This document shows positions 57,243 through 64,000 of a stretch of 64,000 bases of DNA, piece by piece. Location of the stretch: NCBI RefSeq assembly GCF_009495755.1, contig NZ_WIBJ01000031.1:603421-667420 (forward strand), written 5' to 3'. Position 1 is the stretch's first letter, and each line of letters opens with the position of its first letter. The translations under genes were made by a program, and so were the position numbers. Source of the DNA: Flavobacterium sp. LMO8. GTDB taxonomy: Bacteria; Bacteroidota; Bacteroidia; Flavobacteriales; Flavobacteriaceae. Under the pieces are notes generated by a model. The model had not been told where the DNA came from and ran no database searches. It saw only the letters and a list, made by a program, of their open reading frames with translations.

Positions 57243-58133
57243 ATGTCTACAAATCTACAAGCATATCAGGATTATTTAGTTAAAGAGAAAAACTATTCTC
57301 CTTTAACGGTTCGTGCTTATTTAGATGATATTAAATCTTTTCAAGAATATCTTCTCGGTCAATCTGTAAATCTCGAAGAAGTTATTTACCCACATGTTAG
57401 AAATTGGATTGTGGTTCTTGTAGAGCAAAATATTTCAACCACTTCAGTTAATCGTAAAATATCGGCTTTAAAATCGTATTACAAATTTTTGTTGAAGGTG
57501 AAGCAAATTTCGATTAATCCATTGTTGAAACATAAATCTTTAAAAACTGCGAAGAAAGTTCAAATTCCTTTTTCCGAAAAAGAGTTACAAGATGTTTTTT
57601 CTGAAAATGAATACGCAAATGACTTTGAAGGTATTCGAAATCAATTTGTAATAGAACTTTTTTACACAACTGGAATTCGTAGAGCAGAGTTGATTAACTT
57701 AAAAATGAATAGTGTAAACGAAATTCAAAAAACAATTAGAGTTTTAGGAAAACGAAATAAAGAACGAATTATTCCGATGTTAGATTGTACTATTGAACTT
57801 TATAGATTATATAAGGAGCAACGAAATCAATTAGAGAGGATTAATGATGGTGAGGTGTTAATTTTATCTAAAACCGGAAATAAAGTAAGTGAATCACTTG
57901 TTTATCGTTTAATAAATGATTACTTTAGTACTGTCTCGAAAAAAGAAAAAAAGAGTCCACACGTTCTTAGGCATTCCTTTGCAACACATTTGTTGAATAA
58001 TGGAGCCGATTTAAATTCCGTAAAAGAGTTATTAGGTCATGCTAGTTTATCGTCTACTCAGATATATACGCACAGCAGTTTGGCTGAAATAAAAAAAGTG
58101 TATCAAGAAGCGCATCCTAGAAATAAGAAATAA
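57243..58133 (+). CDS. Tyrosine recombinase XerC/XerD type
   Basis: A 296-residue site-specific recombinase, probably the chromosome dimer-resolution enzyme at dif. The N-terminal SAM-like domain ([26 protein letters not shown]) is followed by the catalytic domain with the Arg of [13 protein letters not shown], Lys in the beta-hairpin [25 protein letters not shown] (His, Arg), LGHASLSST (His) and the nucleophile Tyr in QIYTHSS. ATG 57243 is chosen since the longer frame (57222) starts in the rpsU terminator. XerC versus XerD cannot be settled; the position beside hpf and rpsU is common in flavobacteria. Confidence 0.9.
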   Translation: MSTNLQAYQDYLVKEKNYSPLTVRAYLDDIKSFQEYLLGQSVNLEEVIYPHVRNWIVVLVEQNISTTSVNRKISALKSYYKFLLKVKQISINPLLKHKSLKTAKKVQIPFSEKELQDVFSENEYANDFEGIRNQFVIELFYTTGIRRAELINLKMNSVNEIQKTIRVLGKRNKERIIPMLDCTIELYRLYKEQRNQLERINDGEVLILSKTGNKVSESLVYRLINDYFSTVSKKEKKSPHVLRHSFATHLLNNGADLNSVKELLGHASLSSTQIYTHSSLAEIKKVYQEAHPRNKK

Positions 58134-58166
58134 CTCGATTGTATAACCATTTTAATTAACAGAATT

Positions 58167-58469
58167 ATGAAAGTTAATGTGCAAGCAGTAAATTTTAATG
58201 TAGACAGAAAATTGGTAGATTTCATTCAAGAGCGAATGGATAAATTAGAAAAATATTACGATAAAATAGTTTCAGCTGAAGTTTTTTTAAGGCTTGAAAA
58301 TACGAGTGATAAAGAAAATAAAACAGTAGAGATAAAAATTAATGTTCCTGGCGACGATTTTGTGGTTAAAAAAACTGAAAAGAGTTTTGAAGAAGGAGTA
58401 GATTTATCGGTTGATTCTTTAGAGCGTGTAATCTTAAAACGAAAAGAAAAATTAAGAGCGCATTCATAA
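58167..58469 (+). CDS. hpf: Ribosome hibernation-promoting factor (short HPF/RaiA)
   Basis: A 100-residue protein that binds the 30S decoding region and silences idle ribosomes. VQAVNFNVDRKLVDFIQERMDKLEKYYDKIVSAEVFLRLE (about 4-43) is the conserved beta-alpha-beta core and the rest ends in a basic helix (RVILKRKEKLRAHS). The short length lacks the C-terminal dimerisation domain of long HPF. It follows xerC by 33 bases; the next transcription unit begins at 58494. Confidence 0.92.
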   Translation: MKVNVQAVNFNVDRKLVDFIQERMDKLEKYYDKIVSAEVFLRLENTSDKENKTVEIKINVPGDDFVVKKTEKSFEEGVDLSVDSLERVILKRKEKLRAHS

Positions 58470-58493
58470 AAAGAAAAAAAACATAAAAAATGT

Positions 58494-58523
58494 TTTGATT
58501 CAAAAATAAATTATATACATTTG
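58494..58523 (+). promoter_or_regulatory. Complete promoter of tRNA-tuf operon
   Basis: TTTG (58494-58497), 18 bases, TACATTTG (58516-58523): a consensus Bacteroidota promoter ahead of the tRNA cluster. The predicted start (about 58527) falls in the left arm of a hairpin (58525-58550). Confidence 0.8.
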
Positions 58524-58524
58524 C

Positions 58525-58550
58525 AGTCCGTTAGAAATAGCGGACTTTTT
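58525..58550 (+). terminator. Start-proximal terminator-like hairpin
   Basis: AGTCCG (58525-58530) pairs with CGGACT (58541-58546), followed by a T-run. It lies between the promoter and the first tRNA, and its left arm straddles the predicted start, so it may be a weak attenuator or a relic. Confidence 0.45.
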
Positions 58551-58561
58551 ATATTTAAGTT

Positions 58562-58635
58562 GCCGGTGTAGCTCAGCTGGCTAGAGCAGCTGATTTGTAA
58601 TCAGCAGGTCGTGGGTTCGAGTCCCTCCATCGGCT
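58562..58635 (+). tRNA. tRNA-Thr (anticodon TGT)
   Basis: A 74-base cloverleaf: acceptor GCCGGTG with CATCGGC (one G-U), anticodon stem GCTGA/TCAGC around loop TTTGTAA (anticodon TGT), T-arm with GGTTCGAGTCC, discriminator T. The 3' CCA is not encoded. Confidence 0.95.
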
Positions 58636-58667
58636 CAAAGTTATAAGTAACTGAATGTAAAAGGTTT

Positions 58668-58749
58668 GGGGAGATACTCAAGCGGCCAACGAGGGCGGAC
58701 TGTAAATCCGCTGACTACGTCTTCGCAGGTTCGAATCCTGCTCTCCCCA
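58668..58749 (+). tRNA. tRNA-Tyr (anticodon GTA)
   Basis: An 82-base class II cloverleaf with long variable arm: acceptor GGGGAGA with TCTCCCC, anticodon stem GCGGA/TCCGC around CTGTAAA (anticodon GTA), T-arm GGTTCGAATCC, discriminator A, no encoded CCA. Confidence 0.95.
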
Positions 58750-58819
58750 CGAGATTTTGAATTTAGAGAGAAGGATTTGGTTTTCTGAATTCTGATGGCT
58801 AACTTCTGAATACACAAAA

Positions 58820-58891
58820 GCCGGTGTAGCTCAGGGGTAGAGTGCTTCCTTGGTAAGGAAGAGGTCACGGGTTCAATTCCCGTCATTGGCT
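58820..58891 (+). tRNA. tRNA-Thr (anticodon GGT)
   Basis: A 72-base cloverleaf: acceptor GCCGGTG with CATTGGC, anticodon stem CTTCC/GGAAG around TTGGTAA (anticodon GGT), T-arm GGTTCAATTCC, no encoded CCA. It shares its acceptor 5' strand with the first tRNA-Thr and precedes tuf by 58 bases. Confidence 0.95.
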
Positions 58892-58949
58892 CTTAAAAAA
58901 AGTTTATTTTTTGAACACTAATATATAACTAAGATTAAATTATTAAATC

Positions 58950-60137
58950 ATGGCAAAAGAAACCTTTGATCGTTCGAAGCCCCATTTAAATATTGGAACT
59001 ATCGGACACGTTGACCACGGTAAAACTACGTTAACAGCTGCAATTACTAAAGTATTAGCTGATGCTGGTTTATCAGAAGCAAAATCATTTGATCAAATTG
59101 ATAATGCTCCAGAAGAAAAAGAAAGAGGTATTACTATTAATACATCTCACGTAGAATATTCTACAGCTAACCGTCACTACGCTCACGTTGACTGTCCAGG
59201 TCACGCGGATTACGTTAAGAACATGGTTACAGGTGCTGCTCAAATGGACGGTGCTATCTTAGTAGTTGCTGCTACAGATGGTCCTATGCCACAAACAAGA
59301 GAGCACATCCTTTTAGGTCGTCAAGTAGGTGTGCCTAGAATGGTTGTATTCATGAATAAAGTGGATATGGTTGATGATGCTGAATTATTAGAATTAGTAG
59401 AAATGGAAATCAGAGATTTATTGTCTTTCTATCAGTATGATGGTGATAATGGTCCTGTTGTTCAGGGTTCTGCTTTAGGAGGATTAAACGGAGATCCAAA
59501 ATGGGTTGCTACTATTATGGAGTTAATGGATGCTGTTGACAACTGGATTGAATTACCAGTTCGTGACGTTGAAAAACCATTTTTAATGCCAGTTGAAGAT
59601 GTGTTTACAATTACAGGACGTGGAACTGTTGCTACGGGTCGTATCGAAACTGGAGTTGCTAATACAGGAGATGCTGTTGAAATCATTGGTATGGGAGCTG
59701 ATAAATTAACTTCTACTATTACAGGAGTTGAGATGTTCCGTAAAATTCTTGATAGAGGTGAAGCTGGAGATAACGTAGGTTTATTATTAAGAGGTATCGC
59801 TAAAGAAGATATCAAAAGAGGAATGGTTATCATTAAGCCAGGATCAGTTAAACCACACGCTCATTTCAAAGCTGAGGTGTATATCTTGAAAAAAGAAGAA
59901 GGTGGGCGTCACACTCCATTCCACAATAACTACCGTCCTCAGTTCTACGTAAGAACAACTGATGTAACAGGTACTATTTCTTTACCAGCTGGTGTAGAGA
60001 TGGTTATGCCTGGTGATAACTTAACAATTGATGTTCAATTATTAAGTCCTATCGCTTTGTCAGTAGGTTTACGTTTCGCTATCCGTGAAGGTGGTAGAAC
60101 AGTAGGTGCTGGTCAGGTTACTGAAATTTTAGACTAA
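58950..60137 (+). CDS. tuf: Elongation factor Tu
   Basis: GTPase that delivers aminoacyl-tRNA to the ribosome. G1 [10 protein letters not shown] (about 19-28), G2 [13 protein letters not shown]3 [13 protein letters not shown]4 NKVDMVDD, then domains 2 and 3 with [27 protein letters not shown] and the end [19 protein letters not shown]. At 395 residues it is standard. Co-transcribed with the preceding tRNAs and followed by a terminator before tRNA-Trp. Confidence 0.98.
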   Translation: MAKETFDRSKPHLNIGTIGHVDHGKTTLTAAITKVLADAGLSEAKSFDQIDNAPEEKERGITINTSHVEYSTANRHYAHVDCPGHADYVKNMVTGAAQMDGAILVVAATDGPMPQTREHILLGRQVGVPRMVVFMNKVDMVDDAELLELVEMEIRDLLSFYQYDGDNGPVVQGSALGGLNGDPKWVATIMELMDAVDNWIELPVRDVEKPFLMPVEDVFTITGRGTVATGRIETGVANTGDAVEIIGMGADKLTSTITGVEMFRKILDRGEAGDNVGLLLRGIAKEDIKRGMVIIKPGSVKPHAHFKAEVYILKKEEGGRHTPFHNNYRPQFYVRTTDVTGTISLPAGVEMVMPGDNLTIDVQLLSPIALSVGLRFAIREGGRTVGAGQVTEILD

Positions 60138-60159
60138 TTATAAGTCAAAATAATAATTA

Positions 60160-60187
60160 AACCAGCAGTTCCGCTGCTGGTTTTTTA
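60160..60187 (+). terminator. Intrinsic terminator of tuf
   Basis: AACCAGCAG (60160-60168), loop TTCCG, CTGCTGGTT (60174-60182) followed by T-run to 60186. It sits between tuf and tRNA-Trp, so the secE operon needs read-through or its own promoter. Confidence 0.85.
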
Positions 60188-60191
60188 ACAA

Positions 60192-60263
60192 ACGGGCGTA
60201 GTACAAGGGTTAGTATAGTGGTCTCCAAAACCATTGATGGGGGTTCGAATCCCTCCGCCCGTG
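60192..60263 (+). tRNA. tRNA-Trp (anticodon CCA)
   Basis: A 72-base cloverleaf: acceptor ACGGGCG with CGCCCGT, anticodon stem GTGGT/ACCAT around CTCCAAA (anticodon CCA), T-arm GGTTCGAATCC, discriminator G, no encoded CCA. The order tuf, trpT, secE, nusG is widely conserved. Confidence 0.95.
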
Positions 60264-60278
60264 CAAATAAAGATTAAA

Positions 60279-60473
60279 ATGACAAAAGTAGTTAATTACA
60301 TATCTGAAGCATTTCATGAATTGAAAACGAATGTTACTTGGCCAGTTTGGGCAGATGTGCAACGTTTGACAATTATTGTAGCTGTATTTTCAATTGTTTT
60401 CGCTCTATTAACTTGGGGTGTTGATGAATTATTTGTAAAAGCACTTGAAGGTTTTTTTAACATTTTAAAATAG
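60279..60473 (+). CDS. secE: Preprotein translocase subunit SecE
   Basis: A 64-residue single-span SecE: amphipathic VVNYISEAFHELKTNVTWPVWADVQRLTI then a membrane helix IVAVFSIVFALLTWGVDELF. It clamps SecY in the translocon. ATG 60279 follows tRNA-Trp by 15 bases; the longer frame (60234) would read through the tRNA. nusG follows by 10 bases. Confidence 0.94.
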   Translation: MTKVVNYISEAFHELKTNVTWPVWADVQRLTIIVAVFSIVFALLTWGVDELFVKALEGFFNILK

Positions 60474-60483
60474 TACTTACAGT

Positions 60484-61035
60484 ATGGCTGATAATAATGT
60501 TAATAAGTGGTATGTAGTAAGAGCTGTAAGTGGTCAGGAAAACAAAGTTAAAGCTTACATTGAAACAGAAACAGCTAGATTAGGTATGGCTGATTATATT
60601 TCTCAGGTTCTTGTTCCTACTGAAAAAGTAGTTCAAGTTAAAGATGGGAAAAAAATAGCTAAGGATAAAGTATACTTTCCTGGTTATATTATGATCGAAG
60701 CTAACTTAACTGGTGAAATTCCTCATATCATCAAATCGATTCCAGGAGTTATCGGTTTTTTAGGTGAAACTAAAGGTGGTGATGCTGTGCCATTAAGACA
60801 ATCTGAAGTAAACAGAATGTTAGGTAAAGTAGATGAATTATCTGTTACAGTGGATAATGTAGTAATTCCTTATACTATTGGTGAAACAGTTAAGGTGGTA
60901 GATGGTCCTTTTAATGGTTTCAATGGAACTATTGAAAAAGTAAATGAAGAAAAGCGTAAACTTGAAGTAATGGTGAAAATTTTCGGAAGAAAAACACCTT
61001 TAGAGTTAAGTTTTATGCAAGTTGAAAAAGTATAA
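60484..61035 (+). CDS. nusG: Transcription termination/antitermination factor NusG
   Basis: A 183-residue NusG. NGN domain: KWYVVRAVSGQENKVKAYIE and VYFPGYIMIEANLTGEIPHIIKSIPGVIGFLG. KOW domain at the C terminus: GETVKVVDGPFNGFNGTIEKVNEEKRKLEV. It links RNA polymerase to the ribosome or Rho. Bacteroidota often also carry separate UpxY-type NusG paralogues; its place after secE marks this as the housekeeping copy. Confidence 0.97.
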   Translation: MADNNVNKWYVVRAVSGQENKVKAYIETETARLGMADYISQVLVPTEKVVQVKDGKKIAKDKVYFPGYIMIEANLTGEIPHIIKSIPGVIGFLGETKGGDAVPLRQSEVNRMLGKVDELSVTVDNVVIPYTIGETVKVVDGPFNGFNGTIEKVNEEKRKLEVMVKIFGRKTPLELSFMQVEKV

Positions 61036-61055
61036 TTTTCGTTACATATATAAAT

Positions 61056-61098
61056 CACATCAATCGCTTCCAATTGATAGATGTGCTAAATTTTTTTA
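61056..61098 (+). promoter_or_regulatory. Bulged hairpin in the rplK leader
   Basis: CACAT-CAAT (61056-61064) pairs with ATTG-(ATAG)-ATGTG (61073-61085), giving a stem with a one-sided four-base bulge, then a run of T (61091-61097) just ahead of the rplK ATG. It could be the L1 autoregulatory site of the rplKA operon or a weak terminator. Confidence 0.45.
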
Positions 61099-61101
61099 AA
61101 A

Positions 61102-61539
61102 ATGGCAAAAGAAGTTAGTAAAGTAGTTAAACTACAAGTTAAGGGAGGTGCAGCGAATCCATCGCCACCGGTTGGACCTGCTTTGGGGGCTGCTGGGGTT
61201 AACATCATGGAGTTCTGTAAGCAGTTCAATGCAAGAACACAAGATAAACCTGGCAAAGTTTTACCAGTACAAATTACTGTGTATAAAGACAAGTCTTTTG
61301 ACTTCGTTGTTAAAACGCCACCTGCTGCAATTCAATTATTAGAAGCAGCTAAATTAAAGTCTGGTTCTGGTGAACCAAATCGTAAAAAAGTTGCAAGTGT
61401 TACTTGGGACCAAATTAAAGCTATTGCTGAAGACAAAATGGCCGATCTAAATGCATTTACATTAGAGAAAGCTATGAGTATGATTGCAGGTACAGCTAGA
61501 TCTATGGGTATAACAGTAACAGGGAATGCTCCTTTTTAA
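61102..61539 (+). CDS. rplK: 50S ribosomal protein uL11
   Basis: A 145-residue stalk-base protein that binds the GTPase-associated 23S region. [32 protein letters not shown] (about 15-46) is the conserved N-terminal segment; [23 protein letters not shown] is the C-terminal RNA-binding part. First gene of the ribosomal rplK-rplA-rplJ-rplL group, 66 bases after nusG behind a bulged hairpin. Confidence 0.98.
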   Translation: MAKEVSKVVKLQVKGGAANPSPPVGPALGAAGVNIMEFCKQFNARTQDKPGKVLPVQITVYKDKSFDFVVKTPPAAIQLLEAAKLKSGSGEPNRKKVASVTWDQIKAIAEDKMADLNAFTLEKAMSMIAGTARSMGITVTGNAPF

Positions 61540-61558
61540 TCGTTAAAAGAATTAGACA

Positions 61559-62248
61559 ATGGCAAAATTGACAAAAAAGCAAAAAGAGGCTGCAGCAAAA
61601 ATTGAGAAGAATAAACTTTATAGTTTAAAAGATGCTTCTGCATTAATTAAACAAGTTGCTTCTGCAAAATTTGATGAGTCTGTTGATATCGCAGTTAAAT
61701 TAGGGGTAGATCCAAGAAAAGCGAATCAAATGGTAAGAGGGGTTGTAACATTACCTCACGGAACTGGTAAAGATGTAAGAGTTTTAGCTCTTGTTACTCC
61801 AGATAAAGAAGCGGAAGCTAAAGCTGCTGGTGCAGACCACGTAGGTTTAGATGATTATCTTCAAAAAATCAAAGATGGTTGGACAGATATTGATGTAATT
61901 ATCACTATGCCAGCTGTTATGGGTAAATTAGGTCCATTAGGACGTGTTTTAGGACCAAGAGGTTTAATGCCTAACCCTAAAACAGGAACTGTAACTATGG
62001 ATGTTGCTAAAGCTGTTGCAGAAGTAAAAGCTGGTAAAATCGATTTCAAAGTTGATAAAACTGGTATCGTTCACGCAGGAATAGGTAGAGTATCTTTTGA
62101 TGCTGATAAAATCTATGAAAATGCACACGAAATCGTTCAAACATTAATCAAATTAAAACCAACTGCAGCTAAAGGTACATATATTAAGTCTATTCACTTA
62201 TCTTGTACAATGAGTCCTGCTATTGCTTTAGATCCTAAAGCAATATAA
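61559..62248 (+). CDS. rplA: 50S ribosomal protein uL1
   Basis: A 229-residue L1-stalk protein. Marks are [59 protein letters not shown] and the end [16 protein letters not shown]1 commonly represses its own operon by binding the leader of rplK. It lies 19 bases after rplK. Confidence 0.98.
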   Translation: MAKLTKKQKEAAAKIEKNKLYSLKDASALIKQVASAKFDESVDIAVKLGVDPRKANQMVRGVVTLPHGTGKDVRVLALVTPDKEAEAKAAGADHVGLDDYLQKIKDGWTDIDVIITMPAVMGKLGPLGRVLGPRGLMPNPKTGTVTMDVAKAVAEVKAGKIDFKVDKTGIVHAGIGRVSFDADKIYENAHEIVQTLIKLKPTAAKGTYIKSIHLSCTMSPAIALDPKAI

Positions 62249-62270
62249 TTGGTAGTTAAAAATTTTTAGT

Positions 62271-62768
62271 ATGACTAGAGAAGAAAAATCAATCGCGATT
62301 AAAGATTTAACTGCACAGTTAGCGGATGTTAATGTTATCTATTTAGCAGACATTTCAGGACTAGATGCAGATACTACTTCAAACTTAAGAAGAGCTTGTT
62401 TTAAAGCAGGTATTAAATTAGAAGTTGTGAAGAATACATTACTTGAAAAAGCAATGGAAGCTTCTGATAGCGACTTTGGTGATTTATCAACAGTTCTTAA
62501 AGGAAATACTTCTATGTTTATTGCTGATACGGCTAATGGTCCAGCAAAAATCATTAAAGAATTTCGTAAGAATGGTGAAAAACCACTTTTTAAAGGAGCT
62601 TATATTAACCAGGAAATTTACATCGGTGATAATTTATTAGACAGCTTAGTAGCTATCAAGTCTAAAGAAGAAGTTATCGGAGAAATCATTGGATTATTAC
62701 AATCTCCTGCTCAAAGAGTTATTGCAGCTCTTAAAAATCAACCTAACAAGGAAGAAGGAGCAGAATAA
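62271..62768 (+). CDS. rplJ: 50S ribosomal protein uL10
   Basis: A 165-residue stalk protein that carries the L7/L12 dimers on its C-terminal helix. EEKSIAIKDLTAQLADVNVIYLADISGL and RRACFKAGIKLEVVKNTLLEKAM are family marks. It starts only 22 bases after rplA, leaving no room for the long L10 leader seen in E. coli. Confidence 0.97.
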   Translation: MTREEKSIAIKDLTAQLADVNVIYLADISGLDADTTSNLRRACFKAGIKLEVVKNTLLEKAMEASDSDFGDLSTVLKGNTSMFIADTANGPAKIIKEFRKNGEKPLFKGAYINQEIYIGDNLLDSLVAIKSKEEVIGEIIGLLQSPAQRVIAALKNQPNKEEGAE

Positions 62769-62823
62769 TAAGTACGCACAAATAAATTATATTTTTTACA
62801 AAACATTTTAAACGATAGAAAAA

Positions 62824-63195
62824 ATGGCAGATTTGAAACAATTCGCAGAACAATTAGTTAACTTAACAGTTAAAGAAGTTAACGAATTAGCAACAATATT
62901 AAAAGATGAGTATGGTATCGAGCCTGCTGCTGCAGCTGTTGTAGTTGCTGCTGGTGGTGGAGCTGCTGGAGCTGCTGCTGAGCAAACTGAATTTACAGTA
63001 GTATTAAAAGAAGCTGGTGCTTCTAAATTAGGAGTTGTTAAAGCAGTTAAAGAATTAACTGGTTTAGGTCTTAAAGAAGCAAAAGATTTAGTTGATGCTG
63101 CACCAACAAATGTAAAAGAAGGTGTTTCTAAAGATGAGGCTGAAGGTCTTAAGAAAGCTTTAGAAGAAGCAGGAGCTGTAGTTGAGTTAAAATAA
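62824..63195 (+). CDS. rplL: 50S ribosomal protein bL12
   Basis: A 123-residue L7/L12 stalk protein: N-terminal dimerisation helices ([23 protein letters not shown]), an Ala/Gly hinge (about 36-56, [17 protein letters not shown]), and the factor-binding C-terminal domain [39 protein letters not shown]. Followed by a long hairpin before rpoB. Confidence 0.98.
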   Translation: MADLKQFAEQLVNLTVKEVNELATILKDEYGIEPAAAAVVVAAGGGAAGAAAEQTEFTVVLKEAGASKLGVVKAVKELTGLGLKEAKDLVDAAPTNVKEGVSKDEAEGLKKALEEAGAVVELK

Positions 63196-63216
63196 TTTTT
63201 ACTCATTAATAAGCTA

Positions 63217-63253
63217 GGTTTAGGTCTTGAGAGTGTTCTCAAAGACCTAAACC
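63217..63253 (+). promoter_or_regulatory. Long hairpin between rplL and rpoB
   Basis: GGTTTAGGTCTTGAGA (63217-63232) pairs with 63237-63253 (one bulged A) around loop GTGT: 16 base pairs. There is no U-tract afterwards, so it suits an RNA-processing site or a partial attenuator setting the ribosomal-to-polymerase ratio, as known at the same place in E. coli. Confidence 0.7.
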
Positions 63254-63435
63254 ATTTTGCGTATATTAAATTATTGTATTTTTTATGCGTTTTAAAGTAA
63301 ACAATAACGAAGAAAAAAATTAAACTAACTTTCCTGGTTTATTTTAAAGATGTATTGTTTATTAAAAAGGAAGTATTATTAAAACAGTGTATTTACACAA
63401 AAATTACTTTTTTTAAATCAAAATTTTATCCATTG

Positions 63436-64000
63436 ATGATTGCTAATCAGACTGAAAGATTAAATTTTGCTTCTACTAAGAACATTCCTCAATATCCAGA
63501 TTTCCTAGATATTCAGGTAAAATCGTTTAAAGATTTTTTCCAATTGGAAACTAAATCTGACGAAAGAGGCAACGAAGGGCTGTATAATACCTTCATGGAA
63601 AACTTTCCAATTACGGATACGAGAAATCAGTTCGTATTAGAATTCCTAGATTATTTTATTGATCCACCTAGATATACCATCGAAGAGTGTATTGACAGAG
63701 GTTTAACGTATAGCGTTCCTCTTAAAGCTAGACTAAAATTATATTGTACTGACCCTGAACACGAGGATTTTGAAACAATCGTTCAAGATGTGTATTTAGG
63801 AACAATACCATATATGACTCCTAGTGGTACATTCGTAATTAATGGTGCTGAGCGTGTAGTTGTATCGCAATTACATAGATCTCCAGGTGTATTCTTTGGA
63901 CAGTCTTTCCATGCAAATGGAACTAAATTGTATTCTGCCAGAATTATTCCTTTTAAAGGTTCTTGGATTGAATTCGCTACTGATATCAATAACGTAATGT
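63436..64000 (+). CDS. rpoB: RNA polymerase beta subunit, N-terminal part
   Basis: About 188 codons of the beta subunit, cut by the window end. Reading from ATG 63436 gives [49 protein letters not shown] and the protrusion-lobe segment [23 protein letters not shown], the universal beta signature. There is a 240-base gap from rplL with the hairpin at 63217-63253. The rifampicin region lies beyond the window. Confidence 0.97.
   Translation, partial: MIANQTERLNFASTKNIPQYPDFLDIQVKSFKDFFQLETKSDERGNEGLYNTFMENFPITDTRNQFVLEFLDYFIDPPRYTIEECIDRGLTYSVPLKARLKLYCTDPEHEDFETIVQDVYLGTIPYMTPSGTFVINGAERVVVSQLHRSPGVFFGQSFHANGTKLYSARIIPFKGSWIEFATDINNVM

Noticed and set aside
58641..58886. 81-codon minus-strand frame starting MTGIEPVTSSLP
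   Set aside because: It is the antisense of the tRNA-Tyr and tRNA-Thr genes, a frequent false protein.
60234..60278. Longer secE start
   Set aside because: The extra codons lie inside tRNA-Trp.

Overview
The window is chromosomal DNA of a Flavobacterium-like member of the Bacteroidota. The evidence is its strong A/T bias, many promoters of the Bacteroidota type (-7 TAnnTTTG), a SusC/SusD pair, type IX secretion (T9SS) C-terminal sorting domains, numerous lipoproteins with Cys-Ser-Asp-Asp-type N termini, and the rpsU-xerC-hpf-tRNA-tuf-secE-nusG-rplKAJL-rpoB gene order. I see no insertion sequence, prophage or CRISPR array.

Layout. 1-7210 (minus): an isoleucine/valine biosynthesis operon ilvE-ilvD-ilvB-ilvN-ilvC-ilvA (ilvA cut by the window edge). 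It is preceded by a promoter, a previously unlisted 17-codon leader peptide with seven Ile codons, and an intrinsic terminator whose 5' arm can instead pair with the leader stop-codon region, which is a complete classical attenuator. 7356-10634: a DUF4136 lipoprotein, an unusually long urocanate hydratase, a small DUF5522 Cys-rich protein and a small membrane protein with an HExxH motif. 10631-28622: a surface-protein region with two 'VGIGT.P' repeat proteins, two giant glycine-rich T9SS cargo proteins that are paralogues with exchanged middle modules, and a third T9SS cargo protein on the other strand. 28668-31742: PLP deaminase-like enzyme, glucosaminidase-LysM lipoprotein and hemL. 31775-36194: two small Spy/CpxP-like secreted proteins, then a likely copper-handling locus (small Cys protein, MbnP, MbnH dihaem enzyme, Cys-motif beta-barrel) interrupted by a large palindromic repeat. 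36228-39650: lysS, lipB and rnhB with another palindromic repeat. 39849-48250: a SusC/SusD outer-membrane uptake system with two accessory lipoproteins, then a putative porin. 48336-56909: cystathionine beta-synthase, a PNGase F-related secreted protein, DUF2851, a PspC-domain protein, a LeuT-like transporter with its MetS-type small subunit (51 codons), a helix-hairpin-helix protein and an acyl-CoA dehydrogenase. 56982-64000: the translation/transcription block rpsU, xerC, hpf, three tRNAs, tuf, tRNA-Trp, secE, nusG, rplK, rplA, rplJ, rplL and the start of rpoB.

How it works together: the ilv genes cover threonine or pyruvate to Ile/Val (Leu precursors) and appear to be controlled by Ile supply through ribosome stalling. 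The surface genes decorate or feed the outer membrane. The MbnP/MbnH locus probably binds copper at the periphery. The right end supplies core ribosome and RNA polymerase parts. The most rewarding signals are the ilv attenuator, the copper locus with its embedded hairpin element, the face-to-face divergent promoters at 51430-51467, the xerC promoter lying in the loop of the rpsU terminator, and the strong Shine-Dalgarno of rpsU in an organism group that normally ignores Shine-Dalgarno sequences.
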